45,000 bases of DNA from Chromera velia (Eukaryota > Sar > Chromeraceae). The notes below the pieces were generated by a model that was given only the letters and a program-made list of their open reading frames with translations, had not been told where the DNA came from and did not search any database. Shown piece by piece: positions 1-11,084 of the stretch (the first letter of the stretch is position 1; each line of letters opens with the position of its first letter). The stretch covers positions 14,895 to 59,894 of the forward strand of contig JAHBMJ010005905.1 in assembly GCA_018398765.1 (NCBI GenBank), given 5' to 3'. The position numbers and the translations under genes are program-made.

Positions 1-330
1 AAGAAGAAGAAGAAGGAAGGAGGAAAAGAGCAGGTCACAAAGCGGACATGAGACGGAAGGAGAAGGACGAAGAAAGAAGACAAGAAGAAGAAGAAGAAGG
101 AAGGAAGAAAAGAGCAGGTCACAAAGCGGACATGAGACGGAAGGAGAGGGACGAAGAGAAAGAAGACAAGAAGAAGAAGAAGAAGAAGAAGAAGAAGAAG
201 AAGAAGAAGAAGAAGAAGGAAGGAAGAAAAGAGCAGGTCACAAGCGGAAGGACATGAGACGGAACAAGAGGGACGGAGAAAGCGGAGGATTGAGAGAGGA
301 AGGCAACTTGATCGTGAAAAACAAACATCG
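1..330. repeat. (GAA)n-bearing minisatellite
   Basis: About three copies of an 85-120 base unit are visible. Each contains AAAAGAGCAGGTCACA and GACATGAGACGGAA followed by a GAA/AAG tract of variable length; the longest tract is near 168-218. The copies start near 14, 100 and 219 and differ mainly in tract length, which is typical slippage. The lysine/glutamate-rich reading frame through it (48-257) begins with ATG but follows the repeat composition and has no other support, so I treat it as non-coding repeat. Confidence 0.85.
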
Positions 331-574
331 TGTTCCAAAAAAATGGTCAGGGAAAGCATAAGGCGAAAAGGTCGCTTCATTTCTGGCACACAAAAACTCT
401 CGAGCGTTCTTTCCAGACTGCCTCACCCCTCCTACAACATAGCTTTATGTCAGGAATGGCTAAAAGGAGAAGAAAGACACGCCCTAGCCACGTCAAAGCT
501 GAGCTGTAGCTTTGAATTAAGACAGAAGGACTCCATTGAGCCAGGCAGCGAGGGCAAGAAGGCAGGCGACGTAC

Positions 575-2358
575 CGGAAAATGCAGCACAAATGCGAAGG
601 CGCGCACATGATAGAGATGTCCGTCGATTTGTTCGGTTTCGATAAGTTCTTGAAGCACCAACTTTCTGGTCCCACCCTTTCTTAGAAACTCCGCCTTTTG
701 TCTTTCCGTCGCTGGCCCCGCCGCATCTTCGGGTTCGTCGACTTTCTTTCCTTTTCTCCACTTCTCTTTCTCCTTCTTCTCGTCTGCAGACCCCAGAGAG
801 TGCACGTCGCAATCCAAGTTGGTTGGCGTTCACTTTCAAGACACTCACTCTCATGAGTGGAGATGGAGAGATCAAAAGAGGAATAAGAAAGAGACACGAG
901 AGGAGCAGAAAGTCGAAGTGGCTGAACATTGAAAGAGCGGTAAGAGAAGTGTAGAAGCTTTGAGAAAGACAGAGATAGGGAACGAACCGAGAGAAAGGAG
1001 ACAGACGAGATCAGTATTTAGAAGAACTCATCGATAAGTGTAGACAGGTAAGAGAGCGAAGGAGAGGGTGGTAGGAGGAACAGAGCAGACAAAAGAGAAT
1101 CTGGGCAGAATACGACGCTGAGGCGTTGAAAAGGGCCCAAAATCCGATCAATTGAGGGGAGTTGTCTGAGGACACACATTTGACCTCTTTTGCATAGGAG
1201 ACGACATGACAGTGCTTCCTTTCATGCAGCTGGAAAGAAGCTTTTCTGTGGAGAGGTTTCATTCTGAAAGTTGCAAGCACGCATCGGCAAAGACCGTCCA
1301 GAAGGGAGAAAATAGCTTACCGATTGGCGGCATTTTCCCGCTCTCCACGATATCAAGAATCCCTGTAGTGTTCCTAAACCACTTGCCTCTTCCCAAGTGC
1401 AGAGTGTTGTGTTTCAACACCCACTCCTCTGACTCCCCCTTCGCGTGCTGTTGCCGCAGCATCGGGAGGGCGTCGACGAGCCTGCGGGTCCACGGAAGAC
1501 CCGGACAGCCGTCGCCGCAGAGCCTGTGCATGTAGTGGAGCCAGAAAACCCGCGAGGATCCCTGCACGACGCGCAGACACAGTAAGAAACATACCCACAC
1601 GCACATACACGAGCACGTACAAGCGTAAGCACAGACGCTCAGGGACCGCCATTTCGATACATACCGGACCACAGCCTCTGGGGGCACAACCATTTATCCA
1701 ACATGGGTCCACATTCCTGCCTACAGACCGATACTGAGTTGAACCGAGGCGACCGACTACTTGCGTGTAGAGGGTATCTCAGACTGAGCTTTTGGACGCC
1801 CACCTGCGCTGTCTTTCTGTCTGCAAAACAAAAAGCTAGAATTGGAGGCTGACGGACCACACTGGGAGAGGGTCCTGCGCTGCTGGTAGCCAGGTAATCA
1901 CAGTCGTGGTTGTTGTCTGCAAAGACGAGGCTCCTCTCTGAAGGAAGAAACGCCTCTTCTGGATTCAGGGGAACGCGACTGCGTTGTCTGGACTGCTGAT
2001 AGACGTTTTTTTTGTTCACTGCAACGCGCGGCTGATACCGCACAAATCCAGAAGGGATCAGAACACCATCTTCAAGAGGCATGTACTTGTGCGTTGCCCA
2101 GAAGGTTTGGTTCATCTTTTCGTCGGGGGAATTCGGGTTATCGATCTGCCTCTGCCACTTGTCGTAGACCGCATTACGACACTTCCCGAAAGAATCACCC
2201 GACCAAAAAGGCCGTACAGTTTCTGCCACTTTTGCTGTACTTGCAAAAACTGTATCATTATTCTTTCTGTTTCTTTGGCGCCCCTTTTGATGTCCAGGTT
2301 GTGCATGTACGAAGGAGAGAGACAAAAGCAACGCGAACAACAGAAGAGGACGTGTCAT
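575..2358 (-). CDS. Secreted protein of unknown function, multi-exon, 3' end unresolved
   Basis: The first ATG of the open frame is at 2358, about 25 bases downstream of a TATA box. The protein opens with a clear signal peptide (MTRPLLLFALLLSLSFVHA), so it should enter the secretory pathway. A phase-consistent model is exon 1 2358-1854, exon 2 1720-1665 (donor GTATGT), exon 3 1561-1321 (donor GTAAGC) and exon 4 783-575 (donor GTACGT). Exon 3 encodes a Cys/Trp-containing stretch (FWLHYMHRLCGDGCPGL) and exon 4 a charged helix (DEKKEKEKWRKGKKVDEPED). Exon 3 ends in phase 1 and exon 4 accepts phase 1, which supports the join. The exon 1 end is doubtful: a strong acceptor (TTTTGTTTTGCAG, exon start 1820) lies inside the modelled intron 1. 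I recognise no family. Coding may continue below 575 through further exons. Confidence 0.5.
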
Positions 2359-2380
2359 CTCGACAACGTGTTGCACGGTC

Positions 2381-2390
2381 TATATATTGG
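2381..2390 (-). promoter_or_regulatory. TATA box fused to a CCAAT motif
   Basis: On the minus strand this reads CCAATATATA, ending 23 bases before the ATG at 2358. The spacing implies a very short 5' leader for the secreted-protein gene and supports the ATG at 2358 over the GTG that opens the reading frame at 2376. Confidence 0.45.
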
Positions 2391-2802
2391 CTAACGCCAG
2401 CGCTCACGTTTCATTAAGGACCGCGCACCTCATTAACCAGAACAGCAGTACATGCTACTTGGCGTTGCGTACTCACTTGTGGACTTACTTCCTCCAATGG
2501 GACAACGGTGGAACCAGATTTGTCAATTGCATGTCATATTAATATGATCGATATCGATGCAATGTGCGCGCGAACACATGCATCTTATGCAACATATCCC
2601 AATCCGCATGCATGCATGCAACCATGCGTGTGTGCAATGGGCTTTCTTTTCGAGGCCACGTCCCCAACCCGGCCTGCAGTAACCAATTCTGAGAGCGGAT
2701 TATCGGCCATTTTGGGACTTTTCGGTGACCACGGCCCTATATATCTTTTAATATCTTTCTTTGACGGAGGTAGACAGACGCCTCGGTTTGTTGCGAAAAA
2801 AA

Positions 2803-3077
2803 GCTTTATACCCGGCCCAACCCCCCTGACACTCCAGTCTGTCTTGAAATAGATTTTTCAATGCTGGCCGTGCCTGCGGCGCGGTTCCTTTAAGACTGTC
2901 TGCATCTTTCACAAGAAAATTTCTAGTATACTTTATTTTAGGTGCGCCTTCAGCGTGCTACCTTTAAGTTAAGCCGCACCTGCGGCGTAGGCGTTTCAAG
3001 TAGTTTCAAGTCTGGCCGCGCCTACGGCGTGGCGTTTCAAGTTTACTGGAGTGTCAGGGGAGTTCCCGGCCCCATAA
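2803..3077. mobile_element. Foldback (MITE-like) element
   Basis: Inverted arms at about 2803-2849 and 3034-3077 pair with a perfect 16-base core (2823-2838 with 3045-3060, CCCCTGACACTCCAGT) and looser pairing on both sides (CCCGGCC with GGCCGGG; CTTGAAA with TTTCAAG). Between the arms lie three or four diverged copies of a GC-rich unit, CCGCGCCTGCGGCGTGG followed by TTTCAAG or TTTAAG, near 2866, 2941, 2974 and 3015. Each unit is itself nearly palindromic. No ORF is present, so this fits a non-autonomous DNA element. I could not define a target-site duplication. Confidence 0.6.
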
Positions 3078-3249
3078 AAGTCAGCTGAGGGGGCTCTTTT
3101 CCAAATCTTTGACAAACAAATTTGATGATTGAGGGTTTTGTCATGCATATCGCATCCCCATATATTTTCCGATCTGTTTGCATGCAGTAATCTTACATGA
3201 ATTAGCAAAAAAAACACTTTTTTTATCACTTTGATCATCTTGCAACATC

Positions 3250-3280
3250 TCTTCAATTCAATTCAATTCAATTCAATTAA
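3250..3280. repeat. (TTCAA)n microsatellite
   Basis: About five uninterrupted TTCAA units followed by AATTAATTACAATTAAT. It lies in AT-rich sequence between the foldback element and the retroelement remnant. No gene is visible from about 3080 to 3860. Confidence 0.85.
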
Positions 3281-3863
3281 TTACAATTAATGTTACAAAA
3301 AGTATAGAAAACTTGCATTATCTAGCATTATCTTATATTCGTTTTGATGTGGCAATGATGCCGGAGTTGAGAGTGGACGTTGTTGCCCAACAGTGATAAT
3401 AATAGAGATTCTAGAAAATTGATAGTCTCTTCCAACAGCTGGGATCTTATGTTGTCTGTGCACAAATGTGTTGGTAGGAGCACACGGTCAATCTACCATA
3501 ATCCAGTACAATCCAACAGGCTGTTGTCTGATTCAATTGGAATTTATCGAATACATACTAATTAAATGATATACAAAAAATGCATATATGCAAAAGCCTT
3601 TGGAGACTGAAGCTTCGCATACATGCCGAGCTAAACATTAATAGCTCGAAATCAGCATGCCAATTAATTGCAGTATTACGTTGATCCTTACAAGCCAATG
3701 GATAGACTTTAGGCATGATTACAGAATACACGTAGTGTCTTGCATGCGATGCCCCTCCGTATCCATACCACTGTCTTTTGTCTATCGCTGACGGTTCTCA
3801 GGTGCACTTGCGGAAGCAAATGACAATAAAAGGCTATAACGTTGAAAATCAGTCATATGTAGA

Positions 3864-6800
3864 TTATTTTAGAACAAAACAAAGAAAGGATAAACGCACC
3901 TTCCAAAGAGAACGAAGACTATCATCACCAGTCTGACGGACTGTAGACATGAACAAATCAAGCAAAAACGAAACAGGCGATCTCAAAATATACAACTCCA
4001 AAAACAGAAAAGTAAATTCATCAACCAGGATAACCGCAAGTGCATTCCGGATAAAATAAGAGGATATTAGGCCCCTCTTGGCTGAAACAGAAGGAACACA
4101 GGAGAAAACATGCATCAAACGCACTCTACGAAGTGAAGGTAGGTTAGGAAAAGACGACTATCCTCCAGAAATAGGTAACAGAGAAAAAGTAACCAAATCA
4201 TGAAAGAAATTAAGAAGAACATCACGGTTAGGATTAACAGCAGTAAAAAGCAAAATCAAAGGAGATTCCAGTAAAGAAAAAAGATGCAGACCAAGCACTG
4301 TAGATCCTTTTTGACGCTCTAAAACGCATGCAGGACTGTAGAAGTCTTCCTCAAGTAACTTTTCCATCATGAAGTCATCTGGCACATTACTCATACCACA
4401 GTCAGACCTAAAAACAATCGTTCTATCGTCCATGTATCTTCCTGTCATCTATTTCTCCCCCCCCTCATGAAAGCTTCGATCTCATCAATGCAACAGAGTA
4501 CTCTTTCTACGCGGCAAAAAATCGGGCCCTACCAGGAGAGCAAGGACTCCCTTGAGGAAAACCTTCATGCTGTCTGACCATCTTCCCTTAAACCCGAATT
4601 ATATTTGAAACAAAATTAAGATTAATTATACGAGCCAGCATATCAAGAGGGCAAGAAAGTGCATTCGCATAATTGTAGTGGAAGGATAAAAAAGCAACAG
4701 GTTTTAAGTAACGTCTCCGAGAATACCACTTCTCACCCTCTCCCGGATCTGCCTCCTTAATACAAAAAGACTTATGGGTAGGCAACACAACAAAACAATA
4801 TTTAGAGGAAGAATGAATGAAATGAACAAAGTCATTCAAACAAGAAAGGAAATCAGCTCTGGGTAAAGAGGGAAAAAATGCTTTGATGTCGTCTACCAGC
4901 AGACCAAGTCTACCCCGAGGCCAATATAAATTAGAAGAAAGATAAGAGCCACGATCTGCAAGTCTCCCAAACCCTGAATTAAAGATCCTAACCTTATCCT
5001 GAAAAGCAAAGACAGAGTCAAAGTCACAATGTGGCGAAAAGTAAGAAAGACAGTCATTCAAAGCCTTACAAAGGAAAGAAAAAATCTCACGTCTGGCGTG
5101 TCTCTTGTAAGATACCAATGGCCTGTACTTCAAAGAGGACCAAGACTCAGGGAGCTCTCCCTAAACTCCCCAAGACTTATGTTTCACCCAAAGGATCCCA
5201 ATCCCAAAGTAGTATTTCTTCTTGTCAAATTTCTTGAACTGATTCAAAAAAGATACCCATGCATCCTTTTCATTCGGAAAACCATTCTCCAGAAGGTTCA
5301 GAGAAGCAGAAAAGTTTTAGAATTAACTTATCCTCCCCAATTCTTTTATAAGAAGAATTAAAAAGAAAAGCTCTCACCACTGCCTCAATGTATCTCCCTT
5401 TACACAAGAAAGCCAGATCTCCTCTGGCCTTGTCAACTGACACAACCACTAGAGCAGTCAATAACTTTTTTATTGCCATAGACTTCCTTGGGACGGCCGG
5501 CCCCTTTTTTATTTGCCTAAGCACACGAAAGCATTGAAACCCACCGCTCCCGAAGGTTGGCAATCATTGCAGGAGACAAGACCCCTTTCATCGACCTGCC
5601 TCTTGTATTCTCCCTCCCCCTCCCCCTCCGCATTGTCTTTCCTAGACCAACCCCCTCCCGAGTGCCACCATTAGAAGTGAGAACAGAACGGAGGAAAGAC
5701 TCAATACCCTTTGAAACAACATTCCATGCACCAGTGTTAGGCCATAATTTGGCCGTGGAAGAAAAGTGAGGAGGAAGAGAGAAGAAAGATCTAAGAGAGG
5801 AAGACGCAGACAGTAGACAACACACATGACCATCAAGCAAAGGAAAATCAAATAATTCCACAATTTTCATACAATGACACGACGATCCACAAGAAGAACC
5901 TTCACCTCCTCCTCCTTCCCCATAAATCCCATATATACTGTCCAAAGTTTGTTGACTAGTTTGTTCTAGTTTGTTGAAGATCAGTCAGCTTTGTAGGGAA
6001 AAGGCGAAGCCTCACGTTTGATAATGGAGACACAGTTTTCCTTATCTCCTCAAACATGGCAAAATAAAAAGATCGGAAAAAAGACAAGTCAGCGAGGGGC
6101 ACCCAAATCATAATCAGCTCCCCTCTGAGTAAAGTCACTACTGACCAGCCATTCAACTCGCACATTTGTCTCACATTCAAGTCAAAAGTTGCCCTCCCTC
6201 CCCCAAAAATCCCACGCCTGGGCACCATGTGTATACATGTATTCAAATCATTCTTCGTCGCATCAAATGAACGAAGAGACGAATCGGGAAGGACCTTCTT
6301 GAACAATGTAGTCAGCAGTCGTACACAAAAAAGAGAAATTACGTCCCCTTCCCCTCTCTTCACCCCCACACCCTCTTCGCCAGTAATCCTGTAGAGGAAA
6401 AGAGAGCGAGATTAGAAAATGCCTCCTTTATCAACTCCTCCCACCAACTTCGACATGTGAATAGAAGATTCAAGTTTTTTCCTCAGACTTGAAACCCTGT
6501 CACTACATCTGCACGCAATTGAGTGAACATCCCTTTTATTAGGGTCCCTTAAATTATGCACCGGATCATTCTTGAACCTCTTCAACACACCAATGGTATT
6601 CCATGTAGGTTTGTATACACGAACACATAAGTACTCCATCATGCATAAATTTATCTGACCACCCCCAATCTTTACAATAGGAAGGATAACAAAGAGGCCG
6701 TGTCTGGAAGCATCAGCAGACAAAACAGAATAAAAGCGATATGCATACCTACAACCCATCTTACTACATTTCCTCCCAACGCAACACGGTTTTAATGCAC

Positions 6801-7038
6801 TCGTGAGGTGTTGAAAGAACCGATCGAGCGCTCTACCAACGGTACTTCTAATAAAAAAGCCTCTCTTCCATCGTAACCAAATCAAATATATTACTCCCTT
6901 ATCCCACCATGATGTATCCTCTCCTACCCCAGCACAAGCATCCTTGACCTCTCTCAGAAAGAAAGAATATTTCGTATCAGACAGACCCAACCATGTAGAA
7001 GCAGCCAGCGAATGGGAATATAATATAAGTCTCCTCAA
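3864..7038 (-). pseudogene. Decayed Penelope-like retroelement, GIY-YIG nuclease upstream of reverse transcriptase
   Basis: Successive minus-strand frames, broken by frameshifts and stops, encode one polyprotein. First (7038-6412) is a GIY-YIG-type domain: DKGVIYLIWL at residues 46-55, a degenerate YIG part (FFIRSTVGRALDRFFQHL), a Cys cluster (CCVGRKCSKMGC), then a Glu at about 135 in MMEYLCVRVYKP and Asn at about 147. Those match the catalytic Glu and conserved Asn of the family. Downstream are reverse-transcriptase motifs: VVVSVDKARGDL (about 5455), VKHK and KYRPLVS (about 5170-5110), VDDIKAFFPSLPR (about 4895) and the catalytic GRYMDD (about 4440). A further segment (4124-3864) may be the thumb. 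Penelope-like elements combine exactly these two domains. The nuclease-first order is the permuted type described for Chlamys/Naiad elements rather than the classical C-terminal one. At least four frame changes and in-frame stops show it is dead. Confidence 0.7.
6412..7038 (-). pseudogene. GIY-YIG endonuclease domain of the Penelope-like remnant
   Basis: Continuous frame of 208 codons, open at its 5' end (TTG, not ATG), ending in TAA. The GIY block (GVIYL), the degenerate YIG block, an Arg-Phe-x-x-His segment (RFFQHL) and the Glu/Asn block (MMEYLCVRVYKPTWN) occur in family order and at plausible spacing. The YIG Tyr and Gly are replaced (FFIRS in place of YIGxT). In active members this nuclease nicks the target DNA to prime reverse transcription. 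The same frame resumes downstream (6369-5956) after the stop. Confidence 0.65.
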
Positions 7039-7502
7039 ACATTTCTGACCAATTTTTGAAACCCTCTCTTAAAGACAGTCTGAAGCTTGCAAGAAGGATT
7101 CATCACATCCTTAGGGGACGCAGGCATAACATGCAGAGTGTATGAAGGTGGCTGTGTCATCTGAATGACAAGAACTGTCGTTTATGGGCAATCGTATCTG
7201 TGAATCTCCGATGCGCAAACAGGATAGGCTTGAACTGTGTGCACATGGAGGGATGCAACAAACATCCGCACCCCAGCCAATCTGAGGGAAAGACGATCAA
7301 GGTCCGACTCCACTTTCTCTCTCACACTTTCCCTGCCAAAACCCCTTCCATTCCTTGTATCCTTCCCAATCACTCCAACCAGTTCCCAGTGCACTGAATG
7401 CATTATTAGTGCACGTTAGTGCACTACAAGGCAACCTAGAAGCTTAGTAGTAGAAAGCTCAGGCTAGAACATTAATTGTGTCATAGGACAAAATTAAGAG
7501 CG

Positions 7503-7772
7503 ATGATGAAGGGCAAGAAGGAAGGAGATTTTCGCTGTAGGAGAGAGGGGTGCAAAAGGTCGTTTCTTTTTAACAGAAGCCTTTGTATCCATATGAGTAA
7601 AATCCATGGAAAGCAGCCAGCGAAGCCTCTCTATCTCAAAAAAGAAATCACAAAGCAGAGGAATGTCTTAGAGGGTCTCCAAGAAAGGAAGCCGGGTGCT
7701 GGGGTGCCGTGTACACTAGCGTGTAAAACAAATTTTGGCAAAGTACCAACAAGGACAGGGCTGGCGCTATGA
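7503..7772 (+). CDS. Small ORF with one C2H2 zinc finger
   Basis: From the ATG pair near 7503 the frame encodes about 89 residues, ending in TAG. It contains a textbook C2H2 finger, C-x4-C-x3-F-x5-L-x2-H-x4-H (CRREGCKRSF, then LCIHMSKIH), followed by a basic segment. Such single fingers occur in transcription factors and at the N-terminus of some non-LTR retrotransposon proteins. The next plus-strand coding trace, 400 bases downstream, is a retrotransposon tail, so a transposon origin is likely but unproven. No promoter or intron signal was identified. Confidence 0.4.
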   Translation: MMKGKKEGDFRCRREGCKRSFLFNRSLCIHMSKIHGKQPAKPLYLKKEITKQRNVLEGLQERKPGAGVPCTLACKTNFGKVPTRTGLAL

Positions 7773-8185
7773 AGTAGCTTGGCATCATGGGTCTAGATCA
7801 TGGATAACGTAGACTACGTCCCATGAATCAGTATCATTCATACGCAAGCATGCTGCCCCAGAAGTAGAATTAAAAGTTTGAAAAGATGCATCCTGGTTTG
7901 AATTAAGTATAAATTAAAGTGAACTGCTGCTGTAAAGAACCGAATTGCCTTGTGTGTCGCCGCCGAACGCTAAACACCTATTTATAGGCCGATGGCGATG
8001 GTGTGTGATGATGATCATGATTCTATTTATAACTAACATAATTGATATATAATAATTATTTGATTTCTTTTTTAACTCTAATTGATTAATTCAAAAAAAA
8101 AAATTATTGTAAGGGGAGGTGCAGGGATATCCGGCGCTAAGGGGGGGCCTATGCTCTACAGAGGCTGGCAATTTTTGATACCAGG

Positions 8186-8533
8186 ATGATAAACCCACAC
8201 GCTGCCTCGAGGAAGAAGGTGACCTGGACTCAAGCCCTCAAAGCAGCAGCAGAAGAAAAGAAGAGGAAACATGGGCAGGCAAGCGCAGACAGAGAGTACG
8301 ACTTCACCCCACTCGTGAGTGCGGTCGACGGAACGATAGAGGCGGAGGCAAAGATGTTCTTAAAGAGGATGGCAGAGCGATTGAGCGAAAAATAGGGGCA
8401 ACACGTGAGCAAGAGACTGCAGATTGCCCACCTGAAAGCGGCAAGCGCGTACATTCGGGGGACCAGAGGAGTGCAGGGGGAGGGCTGGGAGGAAGGAGGA
8501 GTAGGCAGTGCGCTGGTCATAACTGAGGGGTAG
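8186..8533 (+). pseudogene. C-terminal fragment of a LINE-like retrotransposon ORF
   Basis: The frame carries a segment ([20 protein letters not shown], then [10 protein letters not shown]) followed, after an in-frame TAG at 8393-8395, by [14 protein letters not shown] and YIRGTRG, ending at TAG 8531-8533. This order (FxPxVxxxxG, hydrophobic EAxxFLKRLAxxLxEKxG, then a helix and xIRGxR) is one I recall from the extreme C-terminus of many non-LTR retrotransposon polyproteins downstream of RT/RNase H. I have no alignment to confirm it. Reading TAG as a mutated TGG would restore the usual Trp. No RT domain is in reach upstream, so this is a 5'-truncated copy, as is common for LINEs. Confidence 0.45.
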
Positions 8534-8703
8534 GAAGTACTTAGCAAATGCCGAAGAAGGCATTCGGATGGAGGAGCGTCAAGTATGAGGTCGCATAAGA
8601 GAGGGAGCTAGCAGCGAGAGCAGTAACCAGGACAGAAGGAAGAGACGAAAGACGTATAGGCCAGACGCTAGGAATAAACTTTAAGTCAATGCCCCGATTG
8701 AAA

Positions 8704-8937
8704 CTAGGTGCCGGCTAGAGGGGAAAAAAAAAAATAGACGATCTCGGAAGATTTTTCTTTTTTTTTTTACTTTTTGACCCTAAACAACACTTAACAACTA
8801 TTAACAACAGTTGTGCAATACATAAACAACACTTGTGCAACAGTTGAACAACAGTCGTTTGACTGAAAAAGAAGAAAAAAAAAAAGTAGACGATCTAGGG
8901 AGATCTTTTTTTTTTTTTTCTAGCCGGGGCCTAGCAT
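8704..8937. mobile_element. Foldback element with A/T-tract arms
   Basis: Left arm (CTAGGTGCCGGCTAGA, then A-tract, then TAGACGATCT) at about 8704-8748 pairs with the right arm (AGATC, T-tract, TCTAGCCGGGGCCTAG) at about 8893-8937. A second A-tract plus TAGACGATCT copy sits inside near 8875-8898. The middle (8780-8860) is built from repeated AACAACACTT/CAACAGTT words. No ORF. It is interpreted as a non-autonomous hairpin element. Related CAACACTTGT words recur near 35,088, suggesting a repeat family. Confidence 0.5.
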
Positions 8938-8939
8938 TA

Positions 8940-9427
8940 AAAAAAAAAATATTTGTTTTAACATTAACATATAAATTATGATGCAATAATAGTATAGTGG
9001 GACGCACCATACGACATCACAGCGGTACACAACACGCATACCTTTTCCTTCTTTTTTTTCTTTTTCAAATTAGTTATAAGAGGAAATGGAAGGAGAATGA
9101 AGGAGTGAAATAACTTCAAATAAGTGAATCAAGGGATTGATCTGCTTTTATTTCTGCTTTCTCTGATGTCTGTCCCCCCTGCATGTTCTGCCCCACACAG
9201 AGTCGCCAAGCGTCGCCAATCTGGTACCTCCTTTGACAATGTGGAGGATTTTTTGCTAAAACATGGGACCTGGCGGCCCTCTGAGTCTCCAAACTAACCT
9301 AGGGCCTACACTATAAAGCTAGCTATAAAATTCTTAAAAAGAAAAAAAATCAAATCAAAAGTTTTTTTTTTTAGAATATACATTTCTTTTTTGGAAGAAA
9401 ACGGATTCTGAAACTTAGCAGCTAACT
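8940..9427. other. AT-rich spacer without a recognised gene
   Basis: Homopolymer A and T tracts (8939-8949, 9358-9372) and mixed sequence. I see no ORF, RNA gene or repeat that I can name. Confidence 0.6.
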
Positions 9428-9833
9428 TTAAGTTAGCAGGTCGTCTTCCTTGCACGAGTTTACGCGATCTTTAGTCTTAACACTGTATTGCATGCGTGCA
9501 GCTTGGTAGTTTTTGGTAGATACGCCTGTGCCAGAATAATTTGTCACTTTCATTTTGCACGGTCGATGGATGAAGACGGTCAGGAATGCTTTCCTTTCAT
9601 CTGCTGTACGTAACGAATTGCCAACTTGCAGTCTTGGTTGCTGAGACACGGTGTTGTTCATCTGCACCATCTGACAAGATATCATTTGCTGTGCTGTGGT
9701 GGCTCAGGTAGTTCTTTCCTTTTTCTTTCTCCTTCGGTTTCTCTACCTTCTCTGGCTTCATCTTTCTCCCCAAGTTTTTCTCTCCTCTTTCACTTATGGG
9801 AAATTTGCAATTGGAACTCACAGAGCAATTCAT
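9428..9833 (-). CDS. Small hypothetical gene, possibly two exons
   Basis: An ATG-started frame from 9685 to TAA at 9428 encodes 85 residues (MISCQMVQMNNTV..., ending ...CKEDDLLT) with mixed, non-repetitive composition. Upstream, a second ATG frame from 9833 encodes a basic segment (MNCSVSSNCKFPISERGEK...). A phase-0 join is possible from AAG|GTAGAG in the upstream frame to ...CACAG|CAAATG, which enters the 9685 frame, but the intron would be only about 58 bases, shorter than any other here. A palindromic TATTTAAATA at about 9930-9939 could be the TATA element. I recognise no family. Confidence 0.35.
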
Positions 9834-9928
9834 TCAACACCTCGTAACACCTTGTCAAAAGACGAATTCAATTTCCTCCTTCACAGCGTGATCAACACAA
9901 ACACGGTGCAACGCTCCCTGCTTCCGCC

Positions 9929-9940
9929 ATTATTTAAATA
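9929..9940 (-). promoter_or_regulatory. Possible TATA element (TATTTAAATA)
   Basis: Palindromic AT motif in GC-neutral sequence about 100 bases upstream of the ATG at 9833. Position is the only support. Confidence 0.25.
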
Positions 9941-10382
9941 AGAAGGCAACACGCTGCGTGGATGTATTTCGTTCCTGTTCTCTCTTTCTGCACAAACGAA
10001 TTAATTCAGCATGATCACTTAAGTCTCCATGCAGACACCACTCGTCGGATGATGTACACACGGACGGACATGCACCCACACACAAATGAATGAATGGAGT
10101 GATTCGACCATACGTGGACATCCATCCCCGCATCGCCCCTCTGTCCGTCTCTTGACGGCGGCACACACAGTCGACTCGACACATGACACAAAAGCTACGG
10201 ACGGACACACGCACCTCGCGCCCAACAGGATGACTTCATTTCGGCCATCAACTGTCAAGCCAAGAACCAAAGATTGCAATCATAAATTCAATTAGAGGGG
10301 GTTAGGGGAAAGCACGCTTGCTCCGTTGCATATGCTACACTGCTCTTTCAAGCAGCAGGTCAGGTGGGAACAACCCCAACTC

Positions 10383-10399
10383 TCTCTCTTTCTCTCCTT

Positions 10400-10461
<62 letters not shown>
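10383..10461. repeat. Compound (CT)n(GT)n microsatellite
   Basis: A CT tract of about 15 units (10403-10433) is followed directly by about 14 GT units (10433-10460). Long frames through it on both strands are simple-repeat artefacts. The region 9950-11870 otherwise shows no convincing gene: it has pyrimidine-rich stretches and scattered GT/AG sites. Confidence 0.95.
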
Positions 10462-10463
<2 letters not shown>

Positions 10464-11007
10464 TTCATCGTGCGGAAGCGAAGAGGATGAAATGAAGCCA
10501 AGGAAGCGGCAGTATAGAGAAGAAACGGACGGAGAGCGTTCACCTCGTTGGAGTCCGCGTTCTCTTTGCCGGACGATCGATGGAAGGAGAAAGGGGAAGA
10601 AAGGGAAGCAGAGAGTTCCGAATCGGCTTCATGCAATCTACTCAGCTGCGGGAAGAAGCTTCAAGCTTGTTTCTTGTTTGGATCTGCTTGAATGATTTCG
10701 CTTCCATGCTTATTCCTGTTGGCACAAGCAGGTTGCAAAATCAAACAATTCCACGCACAAGAGCGAACAAACGAATGAACAAACCAACAAAAATGCGAAT
10801 GAAAAACGGAAAGAAGGATCTGCAGAACCTCACTTTTTCCCTTTATTCTTACTGTCTTCATTTCCTTCTCTCTTTCTTCCATGGACAGGCAGGCAGGGAA
10901 AGAGACCAACAGATGAATAGACAGACGACATCAAACGGAGGAAACTCCTCCTCTTTTTTCTCTCACTCTTTCCTTTTCTCTCTTCTCCATCTGAATCGTT
11001 ACCCGAC

Positions 11008-11010
<3 letters not shown>

Positions 11011-11054
<44 letters not shown>

Positions 11055-11084
11055 ATGTGTGTGTGTGTATGTGTGTGTGTGTGG
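11011..11084. repeat. Compound (CT)n(GT)n microsatellite
   Basis: CT units at 11011-11040 followed by GT units interrupted by two TAT steps (11041-11084). It has the same composition and polarity as the tract at 10383. The 326-codon plus-strand frame spanning it (10580-11560) is judged spurious. Confidence 0.95.

Noticed and set aside
3000-7500. Hammerhead ribozyme motifs, expected in many Penelope-like elements.
   Set aside because: I looked for CTGANGA followed by GAAA on both strands around the remnant and found no convincing core.
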